Source of the DNA: Morchella semilibera
Lineage: Eukaryota > Ascomycota > Pezizomycetes > Pezizales > Morchellaceae
Direction: 5' to 3'
DNA: 64,000 nt
Assembly: GCA_009192285.1 (NCBI GenBank)
Contig: WBVU01000003.1
Coordinates: forward strand, 3,441,973 to 3,505,972
Below the pieces are notes generated by a model. It did not search any database and was not told where the DNA came from. It saw only the letters and a program-made list of their open reading frames with translations. Below are positions 45,201 to 58,400 of the stretch, piece by piece; position 1 is the first letter of the stretch, and every line of letters starts with the position of its first letter. Both the position numbers and the translations under genes were made by a program.

Positions 45201-48200
45201 GTAAAACTGGTGAACAGCACAACGCTTTGTAAACCAAGTTGCGGCTGTGGTGTAGGTTGCCTAGGTACTTTACACGATCGCAACGTCATGCACAGCTCGA
45301 CAATTCTTTCTCTTGTCAGTGTTTTATGCCAAAAATATTGTCACCCAGGCAGGTATGCGTACCTTCTACCAGCAGTGGGGGGATTTTCGACTAGCTTTGA
45401 AAGAAATTACGCGATTGGGGAACTGACACTCAATCATGCCAGCGCTGATGTGGAGGTGATGCGGGTACCTCAACTATCTGGTCCAACTGTCCATGGGTAT
45501 TGACAGCTAAATAATTCGGGGTGTACATAAGAGTACATATGTATCTAGTGCCATGTCAGGGTTTACTGGTGGCCAGCGAATCAGGTACTTGGCTTTTTGC
45601 CTCTCTCGCTCTTCTCACATACAGTGGAGCGCATTACGCGTTAGAGGACGTACATGACTCCTTGGGGAAGGATTTCCGTCTTTTTTCTTCAGAATCGGGG
45701 AATACGGTAATATGTCTCAAACCGAACATGCAGCAGCCTCTGATGAGCAGTCGAACAAGTAATCATTTTTTATCTTTTCCTGTTAACTGGCGCTGACATG
45801 AGTGAGGAGTGAGGAATTGATCCGAAGTTCTCCTGAATTTAACGGCATGCTTTCCAAAAACATCAACTGTGCTCCCTATCTGCACCACGCATAAACCGCT
45901 GGAACCCACGCATTGTACATGAGAAGTCCGTGGTGCGTAGTATAAGCTATCGGATAGCGAGTAGAGAGTAAAGTGGGAGAGACTCAGGCCACAGACTCTC
46001 TCTCCTGTCTGCCCTGCCTCGAAAGGCTTGGTGATGATGTGATTTTGGGGGATCCATTGGAGCGTACATATTGCAATTGAGGTTGAGAGAACATATGGTC
46101 TGTGCATCAAGCTTAGAGTGTCTCAAGCCCTGTAAAGCCTTTGTTGGCTTTAGCGTCGTCGGCGACAACAACAACGACAGATTAAGTCAGGCGTGAAAGC
46201 AATTTAACTCTCCGCTCACAATCAATCAATCAGCAACCTCGGCGGTAAGACCCCGACAAAATATCCTCGATAGCATAACCAGATTCAACTGAATTGACTC
46301 CATCTGTGGTAGAGGCTCTGGGTGTTAGCCAAGACCGTCCTTCAAAAGTAACTTTGGTGTACTGCTAGATCTAGATACAGACAGCATATGCCATGCATCT
46401 GCCTGTGGCTACAAGAGTAGTAACTGGTGGGTACCTTCCTTGAATGTAAGTACTTACATATACTGGTAACTTTGTCATAATGCGGGGGACTGCAGCATAG
46501 ACAAATGTCTGCTCGAAATTGATTTGGTGTTTCCCTCTCCCAGCTCTGTATGTGTACCTGTCTTTGGTACGCTATTCCTATTAACCACATGTTGTTGCGA
46601 CAGTACATACAATAAATTCACCTCATTGGACTGTCGTCTGTTCCCGCATGTCGTGAAACCTTCGCCAATCTTTCGCTAATGTCCCCCCTACCAAGAAGCA
46701 TTGGGGCGGAGATCCCTCTGCATGATCTGAGGATTAATGATCGGAATTTCAGCTCAGGATTTGGAGGATCGTCGTTGGATAAGAATGACCACCCTCAAGG
46801 GGATTTTCCACAGCCCCATGGACGATATTTGGCCGAATGATCAATGGTATGAATCAGGGGTCAGCGCGAGCCCGGAGTAAAGACCCGGCGGGTATGTTAG
46901 GCAAGTAGGTAATTGTACTTTCGTTTTCTTTCCCGGTACAAAAGGTGAATACGGTGCATTCCGTAGAAGGAGTGTAAGAAGCCGTGACCCTCATACGGCC
47001 GAGAAGGGTCGAAAAAAGATTTGCGGGGGAGGGAAGGAGAGGGAAAAATTGGGGTCTGGCTGCAGATCAAGGTATGCAGACTGCTACATATCCTATAGTA
47101 GTTCAGGTACTCCCCTCGTACTTACTTGGCCAACCTCCTTCGGGCCTCATGTCGAATTGAGACAGGTATTACCGTCCGCCGTCAGCCCTCTCTTATCACC
47201 CTTTCTTTAATTATTCCTCGCTGTACTAATTGTGGCCCTCTTCCTTGTCGGTTGTTTATCCCGTCGGAAACAAAGCAGCATGGTAGAGCAAGAAAGCAAG
47301 ATGATGGTAAATGTTTAATACGAAGGAAACGATAAATCACGCAACCCACTAATTACGGTATGATATGGCGAATAAGACTTATTAGTGAAACGCTCGAATT
47401 GGCACGGCAGCAGCACTTTACAAGCCGATCTAGGCCGTAATCGGAATGGCTCAATTAGTCAACCGCCGGGTGCTTTACTAAAAGGTGGAATAAAGGGCCG
47501 TCGGCCATGCGATTTCGCGATTGATAGATCAATTCATGGATCCTTTTGTGGAAGTGATATCACGGAAGGGGTGGTCGTGGGTTTAAAGCAATGTAGATAC
47601 CTTCCTTTCCTTCTACTTGCCAGGCTATTCCAGGGGTCCAAGAACTCTCATTAATGATGGAGCAAGCTTCTATTTGCGTAACCCCAATTCTTACTTTCCA
47701 ATGGCTGGCTAATTAGGGAATCAATAGCTGTACTCTAGATCGGGTGGGAGGTCGTATGCACAAATACAAACTCTATGATCTAAATCTGTACATGACAGCC
47801 CATTGCACATTGAGCGAGCACAAAGTGCTTATCGTTTTGCATCAAACCAAGCCTATGGAACCCCTATGACGCCAGAAGATGGAAATGATTTCAATTGACT
47901 GGTTTTTTCTTTTTTCGACCCCTTATTTCGTGGGAACTGCCATGGCTAGGGAAAATACCGTACCCTTTTTTGCCTTCCTAATAATAACGATCACCAAGGC
48001 CTTCAATTGGTCCACTTATCCTAATGATCTTGATCGACGCCTTGTTTGGTGGTACCATAAAAGGACTGGGTATTAACAGCTACTCTACTCTACTCGATGA
48101 CTGTAGCGAAGTTCCGAACCCATGCATGCATTACATGCGCCGCGGGACAAAAAAGCAAATCCAAGAAGCCATGCGACATAACTTAGAGTACCTACATACA

Positions 48201-49458
48201 TAATTTTTAGAGTACCTATTCCAGACCCAGGTAAAGGCAACACACCAAGAACAACCACTACACCAGCACTACATACCATACTTCTCTGAGTAAAACCACT
48301 GTTTTTCCTCGTTTTTTTTCTTTTTTCTTTTTTTCTTTCCTTTTTTCCATTTTTTCCTCTTCTGTTTCTTATGGTTTGTTTTTTTTCCCTTTACCTGTCC
48401 GCCGCGCACTCAGGGGACGCTCATCAGTCAGTCAGGAACAAGAAACATTGCTGGTTCCCAATCTCGTAACCCTTTTGTGATTAAGTAACAAACGGCTTTC
48501 GCCGAATAAGTGGTAGATGCTCTTGGCTAATCCACTCGCTTCTGGAAACGTGGTGAAGTTTAACTCGGATACTACCGATCGAGTGAGTGACGGCTGTGCT
48601 AACGCCATAGACGACGCACGTACCGGGTTTTACACACATCCGCTTAATATCTTAACATGTCTTAAGTAATTAGAGTATGGCCTTATTTTTATTTTTATTT
48701 TTATTTTTATTTTTATTTTTATTTTTATTTTTATTTTTATTTTTACTTTTATTTTCCTCTTTCTAGTCGCGTTCAATCGCAGAAGTGATGGTGATTCGTT
48801 CGGAGGTTGATCTGGACTGACTATCTATCTATTCACGGCAAGTCCCTACTTTGCTTTTTCGACCTACTTCAGGAAAAGAACACGTTTGGTCACAGGAGCG
48901 GTAGTGCAGCAAGTGTAGCGCTTCAGGTGCGTGTCTGTGTGAGTGTGTGTGCGGAATTCGAAGGCTCAGTAAAGCATCCCCTGATTCCCATTTGGGTGTA
49001 AATAATAGACATACATAGTCACAAGAAGAGTTGTAATACTAGAATGGGAACAGAAGGAGATAAAAAGGGTCAATAATACACAAAAAAAAAAAAAGGAATA
49101 GATCCCCCCCCTAAAAATAAATAGTAAAGGGAATAAATAAGAGGTAGATAATAGAAAAGAAATGAAAAACGACGATGATGATACCGGCTTGCGAAAGCGT
49201 GGAAATTTAAATGTTGAAAATAAAAGGAAAAGAGATATAGTGGAGCTTGAGGATAGATCAATATAAGAAAAAGGTATTTAAGGAAAGACAAAGAAAAACA
49301 TTAAGAAATAAAACCAGCAAACACCAGTGTCCCCGATAAATAAAAAAGAACCGTCTTTGATTAACCCCTGATGACCCAAAATGACCCCAAAATGCCCCTC
49401 CCAAGATCCCCCCCCCGACCCCGCCCCCAATGAACCCTTAAGTCACTTCCGGTTACAA
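42298..49458. other. Gene desert
   Basis: No credible gene in about 7 kb. Contents: a weak inverted repeat ACCTGTCTGTC...GACAGACAGG (about 42378-42462), CT/T tracts near 45.11 kb with a GAGAGAGAGGGAGAG mirror near 45.17 kb, a pyrimidine block at 48.3-48.4 kb, and an (ATTTTT)n array. A hydrophobic frame at 44185-44544 is not called. No TACATGTA octamer occurs here, in contrast with other non-coding parts of the window. Confidence 0.45.
48683..48752. repeat. (ATTTTT)n microsatellite
   Basis: About eleven uninterrupted hexamers ATTTTT, the last units degenerating to ACTTTT. Likely polymorphic between strains. Confidence 0.95.
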
Positions 49459-50453
49459 TCATTCTCTGTCAAAACCCTCGTCACTTGAGTGTGATTGTTC
49501 TCGCTTCATTTCGTGGCATTGGACAGGTGTCTGTGGTGCCTGTGGTTGCTGTGGTGCGATTTCCTTCCACTTCTTCTCGCAGGTTGATGCCGGTATCTTC
49601 TTTTTACAGCCCAGCTCTACCATCTTCTGAGAAATAAGCTCCCATTTTTGCTTCTCTAGGTGCTCCTTTGCTTCCTTCAAAAGTTGGACCTGAATATCAA
49701 ACTCAATGTTAGCAAATATACTCTCCGAAGTGGCCAGATATACGAAGGATGGCTTACATCTTCGAGATCCCATACCCGCATTTTCTCCTTGAGTCGTTTG
49801 TACCTCATTTGTAATGTCGGTACCCTGAATTCTCCTCTGTTCATGTCTCGGAACTTCTGGGCAATTGCTTTCCAAGGGAGGCCCTCCTCATCCTTCAACT
49901 TTAGAAGCAGATTGTCATCTTCTGTCATGGTCCAAGCTTCCTTGCTAGTTGACTTCCGGCGCTTTGCGCTGGGAATTTGCGAGTTTTGGTGCCCTGGAGA
50001 AGATGTTGGTGTTGGGTCTGGCTGGTATGGTCGCTTGAAAGGGTTCGAAGGAGTATGTGGTGGGGGGTTGGTGGGATGTGGGAGAGCGTAATTTGATGAC
50101 TGATTTGATAGGAAGGCAGAACTGGTACTGAATGGTTTTCCTCGTCTTGTAGATCTCGCTCACGATCTTGGCCAAATGATGGGCTCGATAATACTGTCAA
50201 TGGTTGTTCTAATACTGCGCTTGTTGGGTGAGAAATGTGTTGCGAAGGATAGGTGTGGTGCTCTATGGAATGGTGAGCATCCAATGGTGGGTGGTAGTTT
50301 AGAGAGGACTGTAAAATAAAATTCGTGTTAGTGATCGCTTTGCAGGGAAACGTGTATGTTTGTACAAAACACCAAACAAATCCACCATCATGACAGAACC
50401 AGGAATTCGGAACATACTGGCATAATCCATTCCTCATCGTCGTATTGATTCAT
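49459..50453 (-). CDS. Myb/SANT-like transcription factor
   Basis: Predicted nuclear DNA-binding protein. The C-terminal model is firm: exon ...49758 and exon 49689-49459 joined by a 68-bp GT-AG intron. It gives a Myb/SANT-like repeat (W-TMTEDDNLLLKLKDEEGLP, then WKAIAQKF and TLQMRYKRLKEK), preceded by a basic, NLS-like SAKRRKSTSK. A second helical unit follows (KWELISQKMVELGCKKKIPA, STCEKKWKEI), and the tail is Gln/Pro-rich. The N-terminal half is less certain. A short first exon from ATG 50453 (MNQYDDEEWIMP) splices by a 109-bp intron to 50308, giving a His/Ser/Pro/Gln-rich region. A further intron between about 50.21 and 50.07 kb is needed to reach the Myb frame (for example after EQPLT to SSNYALPH). 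Target genes unknown. Confidence 0.72.
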
Positions 50454-52473
50454 TCGGTAATGACTTTGTGCAATATAATCAATAAATGGCGGTGATGAGA
50501 GCACTGGGTAGCTGTGGGCCGAGTTGGGAGCCACAAGTGAGGTCCACGGTAAAGACCGTGGGATAACTTCGAGGTCCTGAATTTTGAAGGAGTTGAAGGG
50601 AACTGGAGGAGATTGGTAGGAGAGAGAGCAGTAAGCTTAAGTGCTTTAAGCTTAATGCTATTATACTTGTTGGGGTTGGTTGCTGCTGTTGGTATCAAAA
50701 GAAAGTAGAGCTGACTACTTCTTATAGTAGTAGGTGGAGCTTGGAAAAGAAGGTATCCAACAATAAGTAGAAAAATAAAAGTATGACGGAAGTGGTTTGT
50801 GGGTGGATATGGGCGAATTGATAAAGCAAAGATTGGTTGTAGTAGGCTAACACACGCACACGCAGTAATATGTAGTTGGGGGTCCTGGGAAGTTGAAGAG
50901 AGTTTGGGCTTCGCTAGTTCATTTAAGCTTGGACTCGAAGCGGTGACACTGCATTTGAACGGGAGGGGGAGACGTCTCTCTCTTATTTGTTTTAAAGACT
51001 AGCAAGAAAAAAAAAATAGTTAGATTCTACCCCTTCCAAGAGTTTTGCAGGGGCCGCGGCGCAAAAAACGCCTCCTCCTCCCTCCCTCCCTTCCCTTCCC
51101 TTCCCTCCCACACTCTCAATCTTCTCCCCGTCTCTCTCTCGCGGACGCCCCTCGTCTCTTTCCCCCCACCTCAACCCACCACCACCCACCCAATGCACTT
51201 CTAGGTTTCATAGGGATCTTGAGCTTGCTCGGTAGGCACTAGGCAATATGCAAGCCAAGGCCACAAATGGCTGCCAATGTGCCTCACCCTCTAAGCGCCC
51301 CTGGGTGTGCACGATCTTCTAAACTCTAGAAAAAAAAATTATAGAATACAGGAATTGATTGGCAGACAGTCGATGACCACACTTGCAGGGAGATGAAGGT
51401 CAGTTAACTGTTCTTCAAGCTTCGCTACCAGTAGTAAGTGATGAATGTGAGTGACTCTCTGTCTATTAATCCCTTGACTCCCCCCCTCCCCCATCTAGAC
51501 ACACCTTGACACTTTACCTAGACATCTAATGAACCTAGACCTCCTGGTAAGAAGTAAGTACGTGACATATTTTCCATGCTATACCTACGCGCGGAGGGAC
51601 AGTCGGAAAGTCCTGTTACAAGTGAATCATTTGTTTAACACCATTTAGATGGCTGCAGGCAAGTTCCAGTTTGAGTATGTACATGGGGACTCACTTCACT
51701 TTACAATTATACAATGTAGCCTGCTGAGTACTGTACAGAGAGCCTCTGATCTGGTAAATGTTCAAGGTCCGCCCGTACAAGTTGCCTGGGGTTAAGCGGC
51801 TGTGGATAAGTGTACAGATCACTTCCAATTGTAGTAGTTCGTATAGTACTTTCCCAAAGTACTCTTCCACTTTGCTCTTTCGACTATTTGGGTCAATCAA
51901 GTCAAGAATTGGTTGCGTACATATTTTGTACAGTTCAATATCTGATTCCCCCCCTGGGCGACCATTGGCTGTCCACTAACCCCATTAACCACACACTAGA
52001 TGCTGCACCCCTACAGCACCTCTAGATTAGCAGGGTGGTATACACCCCCCCCCCCCCCCAAATCCATCCCCGGCCCGTATGTAGAAGACATAGAGTAGAG
52101 TACCTACATACGCCGTCAACCATACAAATTGCTGGCGTACCAGGCAAGAGGCTGTGATCACTGCGCATACATACCGTACCTGTCTCTTTCTTTCTCTATC
52201 CCTCTCGGCTGCCCAGAAGAAAAGGGTTTAGGCGAAGACCACCTGACTTCTGCCATATGCATGTACAATCCCCGCTACTGACGTGCTACAGCACTACGGA
52301 GAAATAAGTAATGCAGGCTGTTTTACCGAAGCGGAACCAGCCCTGAGCCTATAGATTGCAATCGACGGAAAACTTGGGTTTAAATAAGTTTTTGTATTTT
52401 TCTTCTTAATTCTTCATCTAAGTACATTGTATTTTGCATGTATGAGGTACAAGCTACAGCATACAATAATAGC
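50454..52473. other. Gene-free stretch
   Basis: The first 200 bp stay protein-like upstream of the proposed ATG at 50453 (SFKIQDLEVIPRSLPW), so the transcription factor may begin further upstream. Beyond that there are C/T-rich tracts (51.06-51.19 kb) and a C run near 52045-52060. No gene. Confidence 0.4.
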
Positions 52474-55400
52474 TACATGTATGTATGTACACTTAGCTAC
52501 AGTACCACCGGATTCTACCTCTCCATCTCCCTCTCTCTCTCCCCCCCCCTGCTATTTGCCTTTGCCTTTCTTTTTTTCTCCCTTTGCCCTGCGTACTCAC
52601 CCGCCCGTCTGCCTGCCGGCACACAATTGGGGTGCTCAGGGTGGCTGCAGTAGATGAAGAATAGGGCAGATCAGGATCAGGGAATAAGAAAAGCTAAGGG
52701 GGAACAGTACAGAGGCTATAGCAGAAACGGCATCAAAGTAGATCAATTTATTGTGCAAAAACCACCACCACTACCACCACCGCCACCCCGTTCCGATTAT
52801 ACATTACCAGCTCTGAAAACAATGGTGCTACTGTTACTGATCCAGGCACGGCGGATATTGAACCCGTTACGAACGCAAGTATATGTGCGTACCTGGGGTT
52901 AATGACAGGCCAACCACACTCCCACTTTTCTAATCCATCTTCATCTTCCCCGTTGACCTGTCGAGACTTGTATTCTCCTGCAAGTTACCTGCCTGGAACA
53001 GCAAATTTCACTTCCAAGTCAGGTGAAACTTCATGCTGCTTCTCCGGCCGCCGGTATCATGTAATGTAGGTAAAGCAGTGGAGTACGAACTCCGAAAACA
53101 AGTTTTTCTTTTTTCTTTTTTGTTTTTTTCCTTTTTCCTTTTTTTTTTTTGTTTCTAACGTACCTCAACGGTATGTGGCAGTTCAAAACATCCGTGAAAT
53201 TCTAGATCCCTCATCTCGATAGATCACAAGGGTTGCATCCATGCCCTCACTCCCTTTATTCTCAATATTAGGGTTTCCTTTTTTCCTTTCTTTTTTCGAT
53301 TCCACTTTTCGTTTCGTTTCTTTTTTTCTCTCCCTCTTTTTTCTCTTCTTTCCTTTTTTTTCCCTGCTTTTCCTCTATTTTATCATTTCCCCTTTCCCTC
53401 TAAATAAAAAAATCTCATAAGCCTAGATTTCAATTTCTAGGAGGGAAAGATATAGCGAAGGCGGAGTGTGCGTGCGTGCGTGTGTGTGTATTGCGTGCGT
53501 GCTCTCACTTCCTTTGAATACATGTAGCTAAACTATGTAGCTAGACTGAAATAGAGTAAGAGCCCCATGAGGGTCAGCATTTACATGTGGCACGTGTCCT
53601 TGATCCTATAAGATCGATTTCTTATGCCTAATCGCTGATCATGGATCGAGAGAAAGTATGGTTTTCTTCCGCTGAATGTCTCTACATACCCTATTGGCGT
53701 ATCTGTACCTTGCCTAACGAATGTTATTCTATTTCTTGAGATGGAGTGTGTTTGCGAAGATGAGGGGTATCTGATTCGGTCGAGACATCCCCCTAATCCG
53801 ATAGGGACTATATCAGATATAGTAGGAATTCTGAACAGAGAAGGCAAAGCTATAATAGAGGGTACACCCATATATTACTATATGATATCACAACGGTCTT
53901 TTCGGTATCGGTAATGGAACCGCGCGCGATAATGAACCAAACCCATGTTTATCCCCCCCCCATTACTGCAGCCCTGATTTGGTCTTGATTCGCCAAAAAC
54001 CTGGGTCTTGTTAGCTAGCATTTCCCTTGGTATGTAATCTAGATACTTTATCTGCAAGCAAATTTTTTGCTAGTCAGTCTTTTTTTTTTTTTTCCCTCTC
54101 CTTTGCAGTTAGGTGTGGCCAGCCAGTCAGTCAGTCAGAAGCCTAGCTCCGTCGATCTCGAGATCACAACCGCCCGCTTACTCCGCGCGAATCGCCCCGA
54201 CACTAATACTGCAGCGCAGTGCAGTAATTACCAACAAAACTAGGAAGCAACAACTTACATAAGTGCGTATCTACCCCATCCTATCTCCGGATTGTCCTGC
54301 GGTCTAGTTTCTGGTGCTCTTCGGATAAGGTAGTGAGAAGAGGTTTCTTTCCCCATTTCTGCCCTATGGAAATGATACATCGGGGCGGCAATGGCTGTCA
54401 AAGTCCTGACAATTAAACGACAGACAGAGTCTAGAAGCGCCCTAGAATCTTGAATCCTAATTGTCCCCATGTTCATCATCGCGTTCATTATCCTCGTCGT
54501 TTGACGCCATTCAATAGTCATCTAGGAACATGGAAGTATGTTTCTAAAGCTCTAGAAGTTTGAGGATTTCATTCTCTCGTATCCATTCATATAACCTTCT
54601 CCTTACCATATCCTTCCCTATCCTACCCTGCTCCGCCATACTACCTGACATGTCACGTTTCAGCCTGACAGACATCAACTCCTCAGTCGGAGATCTGATC
54701 GATGGATTGGTTGGAAGTTACGACATTAGCCCTTCGGCCTTTTTCTTCTTCAAACATCTAAGAGTTTCTTTCATTCCCATTCGCTTATGTATCTCTCTAT
54801 GTAGACATTAATAGGTGGTAACTGATTAGTAGAATTAGTAGAAATCCTTGAACCGATCTCACTCACCATAAACGTTTTATCCCTTTTGTACTGTTACCAT
54901 ATATGCCTGTACCATGTCAGGATCATTGACAGCAAAGGGATTGATCATGTCTGCCATGGTCTGCCATGTTACCCACCACCGGACTCAGCAGGCCATAATA
55001 GTTAGTTATTCTTATTCCATCCATATGCAATGCACCCTTATCCCCGTCCACTTTTTCTTACCCCTTTCCCATGTCAATGTCGTACGTTTAACCTCCGGCC
55101 ATAAAATCCTGGTAACCTCCAATCATTGATACTACGATGAAGACCGAAGTAGAACCAGAGGACCGAGGAGAAACCCGTTGGCCAAATTATTGCCTTTTAC
55201 CGGAGGAAGATATGGGGGCGCAGGCTTAGGGCCGATGGGCATCTAGAGTACGTATGTATAAAGTGGAGCATCTCTCACTCGGACTTTGTTTCGCCGGGGG
55301 GGTTGGAATGGCAGGCACCACCTACACCCAGAACGCCGAGATGTAGGGTAGATAAGTGAGTGGAGGTGGTGTTGATAAGCCGGGCCAGCCCTGCAGTAGC

Positions 55401-58400
55401 TGTTGTGCAACCAAGGGCTCATCCAGTAACCGAGTCGATCAACCTACAGACAGGCACACCTACTAGCTTAATCTGGGGTGCCGTACGCTGCTCTAGGCGC
55501 CTTGCTCTCAAAAAAGCGCGCGCATGCCCCCCAGGGCAGAAAGGCAGCAAGAGCTAACTTTTTAGCGAATATTTGCTCGGACTCAGTGAACCGGGTGTGG
55601 AACATGGCGTAGGTGCTGTTTAGTATCTAGAGATGATGATAGGTGAGTAGACTGTGTAGGAATTGAAGTTGAAGTTCGGAGTGAGGGGGATCCCCTATGC
55701 CATGCCACCCATCCCAATCGATCCCTACCGAAGAAGAAGAAGGGGGAAAAGCTTCAATCGATGGTCGGCCATGAATGACCATGAGGAATTTGAATTTGAA
55801 TTTCATTTCCTTTCCCCTACCCTTTTCTCATGACTAAAATAACTCTCCCCACTCACCAGTGATGTGCTACTTACCTCACTGCCATTCATAAACGTTTCCC
55901 CCCAATTCACCGTTTCCTATTTGTAAGAAATCAGGCAGAAAAAAACAATCTAATCCTAGGTTCCTTACAATCCGGCGAGCACGGACCGCCATCCCACTCA
56001 AACACTAAACGACTAAACCAGATGAACACCACTACACCACCTCCTCCACCACAACACGAGCCACTCTACGGATGGATTACTTGGCTACGAATTGAGACTT
56101 GGAAGGGCCCGAGATTTTTGAGGGGAAGTCTTGACCAGTATGTTTGTTATTGTTGTTTGCCTGTTGTATGGTTCTCGACCTTCTCTCTCCACAGCCTACT
56201 ACTATGAATAGCTGGTTTTGTTGATCATGATCACCACTAGCCGTGAGAGCCGAAATTCAGCACCGTATACCTGCTAATGATAGGCTGTAAACAAATGAAT
56301 AAACGAGATTAAAAAGTTCTTCAACCCCACGAGAAACAAAAAAACAAAACCATCACATGAATGGCGAAAGCTACGATTTATTACGTACTTCATTACCAAT
56401 GAGAGGTGCGCATTTCTCCATGGACCACCGTGCCAGACCGACCGAACTGACCGACTGACCGACTGACTCGAAGTCCTTGGACTTGAAAAGAAAAGAAAAC
56501 ACCTCCCTCGGTCAGAGGGTCACTGGCAAGGTTAACCGCGGCTGGAGCGCTGTCGTGTCGGCCCGTCCGTGGCCTTGCCTCAAGGCTTTACCTTTTTGTA
56601 AGATCTTCAATTGGTAAAACATGGCAAATGGTAGCTAGAGAGAGAAAATTTCAAAGAATAAAAAAATCGCTAGCTAACTAGCAGCAGCAGCGCGGTCGGG
56701 CCAACGCGGGATGGGAGGGAGGATAGGATGATCAGCTGAATGCCGGGGGTCGACGGGTATGTCTAGTATAGTGAAGGGCTCACCGAGAACCAACGGAGAT
56801 CTCCAGGAGCTTCCCGAGCTCTCCAATTAGTGTACAGTGAGTTACTGGAGTACATAGCTCGAGAGTTAGTTTTTTCTTTTTCTTTTTGTAATTGCTTTTT
56901 TTGAGAAAGGACGAAAAGGGGATCAACTCATCGTGGTCGATATCGTATTAATTGGCCCTTGGCTCAATAGGTTGGATCGCTGAGATATGTTTGCTCCCCC
57001 CCTCCCCCTCCCTGGTCTAACACCATCTGATCATGTGATTGTTGTTTATATAGATAGGGGGTTTCTATATGGGGGGTTACATGTGGTGCTAACGTGACTG
57101 TGCCTGCGCCAGTTATCAATATTAGCTATCACTCGACCATGGGCAGAAAACGTCAACTTCAGGGGTCAACACTTACCCAGTAAATTAATCAATCGGTACT
57201 TAGGTCCTCGGCTACCCCCTCCGTAGGTAGGTAAAGGGATCTAATACTTACTTCATAGAGAAATAACACCAGACATACAAGACAGAGAATCTACTCTCTT
57301 GGGAAAGCATTAAGCGCTGCGCTTGATCTATGAAAAAAAAAAAAAACGCTAACCGCGAGCTAACTTTTTGTTTTGGTTGAAGGCGGGGTATGCAGTTCCC
57401 GTTCCGCTCCGTGAAAAGAAAATTGTGCAAATCTTGCGCAGGCTCTTACGATACATTACGATCTCGGCTGAATTTCAAATTGTTAGGGCTAACCGGGTAG
57501 TTCTACATATTTACTTGGCTAGATAAACCTGAATGTAGGTACTGGGGATGACCTGACAAATCTCCGAGATTTTATACCATCGCCAATGGTAGAGGAGAGT
57601 AGGTAGTTTAGCAGGCCTTTTTTACCAGGGCCTCCTTGATTTCATATAGGGTACGTATGAACATTCCAATGACCCTAGATAGCCATCAATTGACCATCTT
57701 TTAGGAAGTATTGATAGTCGAATGATTGCTATGTGATAGTGATAGTGATGTGATATATTGAATACCATCCATCTTACTATCTATTCGCATCGCTCGCAGG
57801 CTCTACCGGCTCAAAGAAGAGGATATACCTGTTCTAGCCGCAATGTGACTGTACTTTCCGGCCCTGGAAGAAGGGAAGCAATATCCAGGATATAAAGCCG
57901 TACCCGAGACCATGGAAATGCAGATATAAATGTGCTGTTCAGAAGATATTTTGGTTAGTCTAACTAGGCTAGACCCATAAAACACCGCCATATGTTTTTC
58001 TTTTGCCGAAGCGAGAAAACATAACCGTCACCCTATATGCGCGTTAACAGCTAGAAACAGATTTAAATAAACGGGTATTAGGATGACTCGCGAGTTTATC
58101 CTCCATCCACTTTGCGCGTGAACCTTCTCTATTTAAAAGAGGATTTAGCCACAGGGGCTAGTTGTCCAAGCACATCGGAGGTGTAACCAAGCTTTTCTGT
58201 CCGTAAACTAATATGCTGTGGAGCGCCAAATGCTTTAAAAACGACGCCTCATCTTTACCGGGTCCGTTATTAGGTGGGGTTATGTACATAGATTCCTGCC
58301 GGGAAGAGGTTCATTGAACCTGTACCACCTATAATCTACATAGATCAGTAGCTGAAATTACGATCACTGGGGGCGTGGATGCGAGTACGACTCGCCGTAA

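Noticed and set aside
53581-53871. 96-codon minus-strand frame
   Set aside because: Starts at a non-ATG codon and shows no family features.
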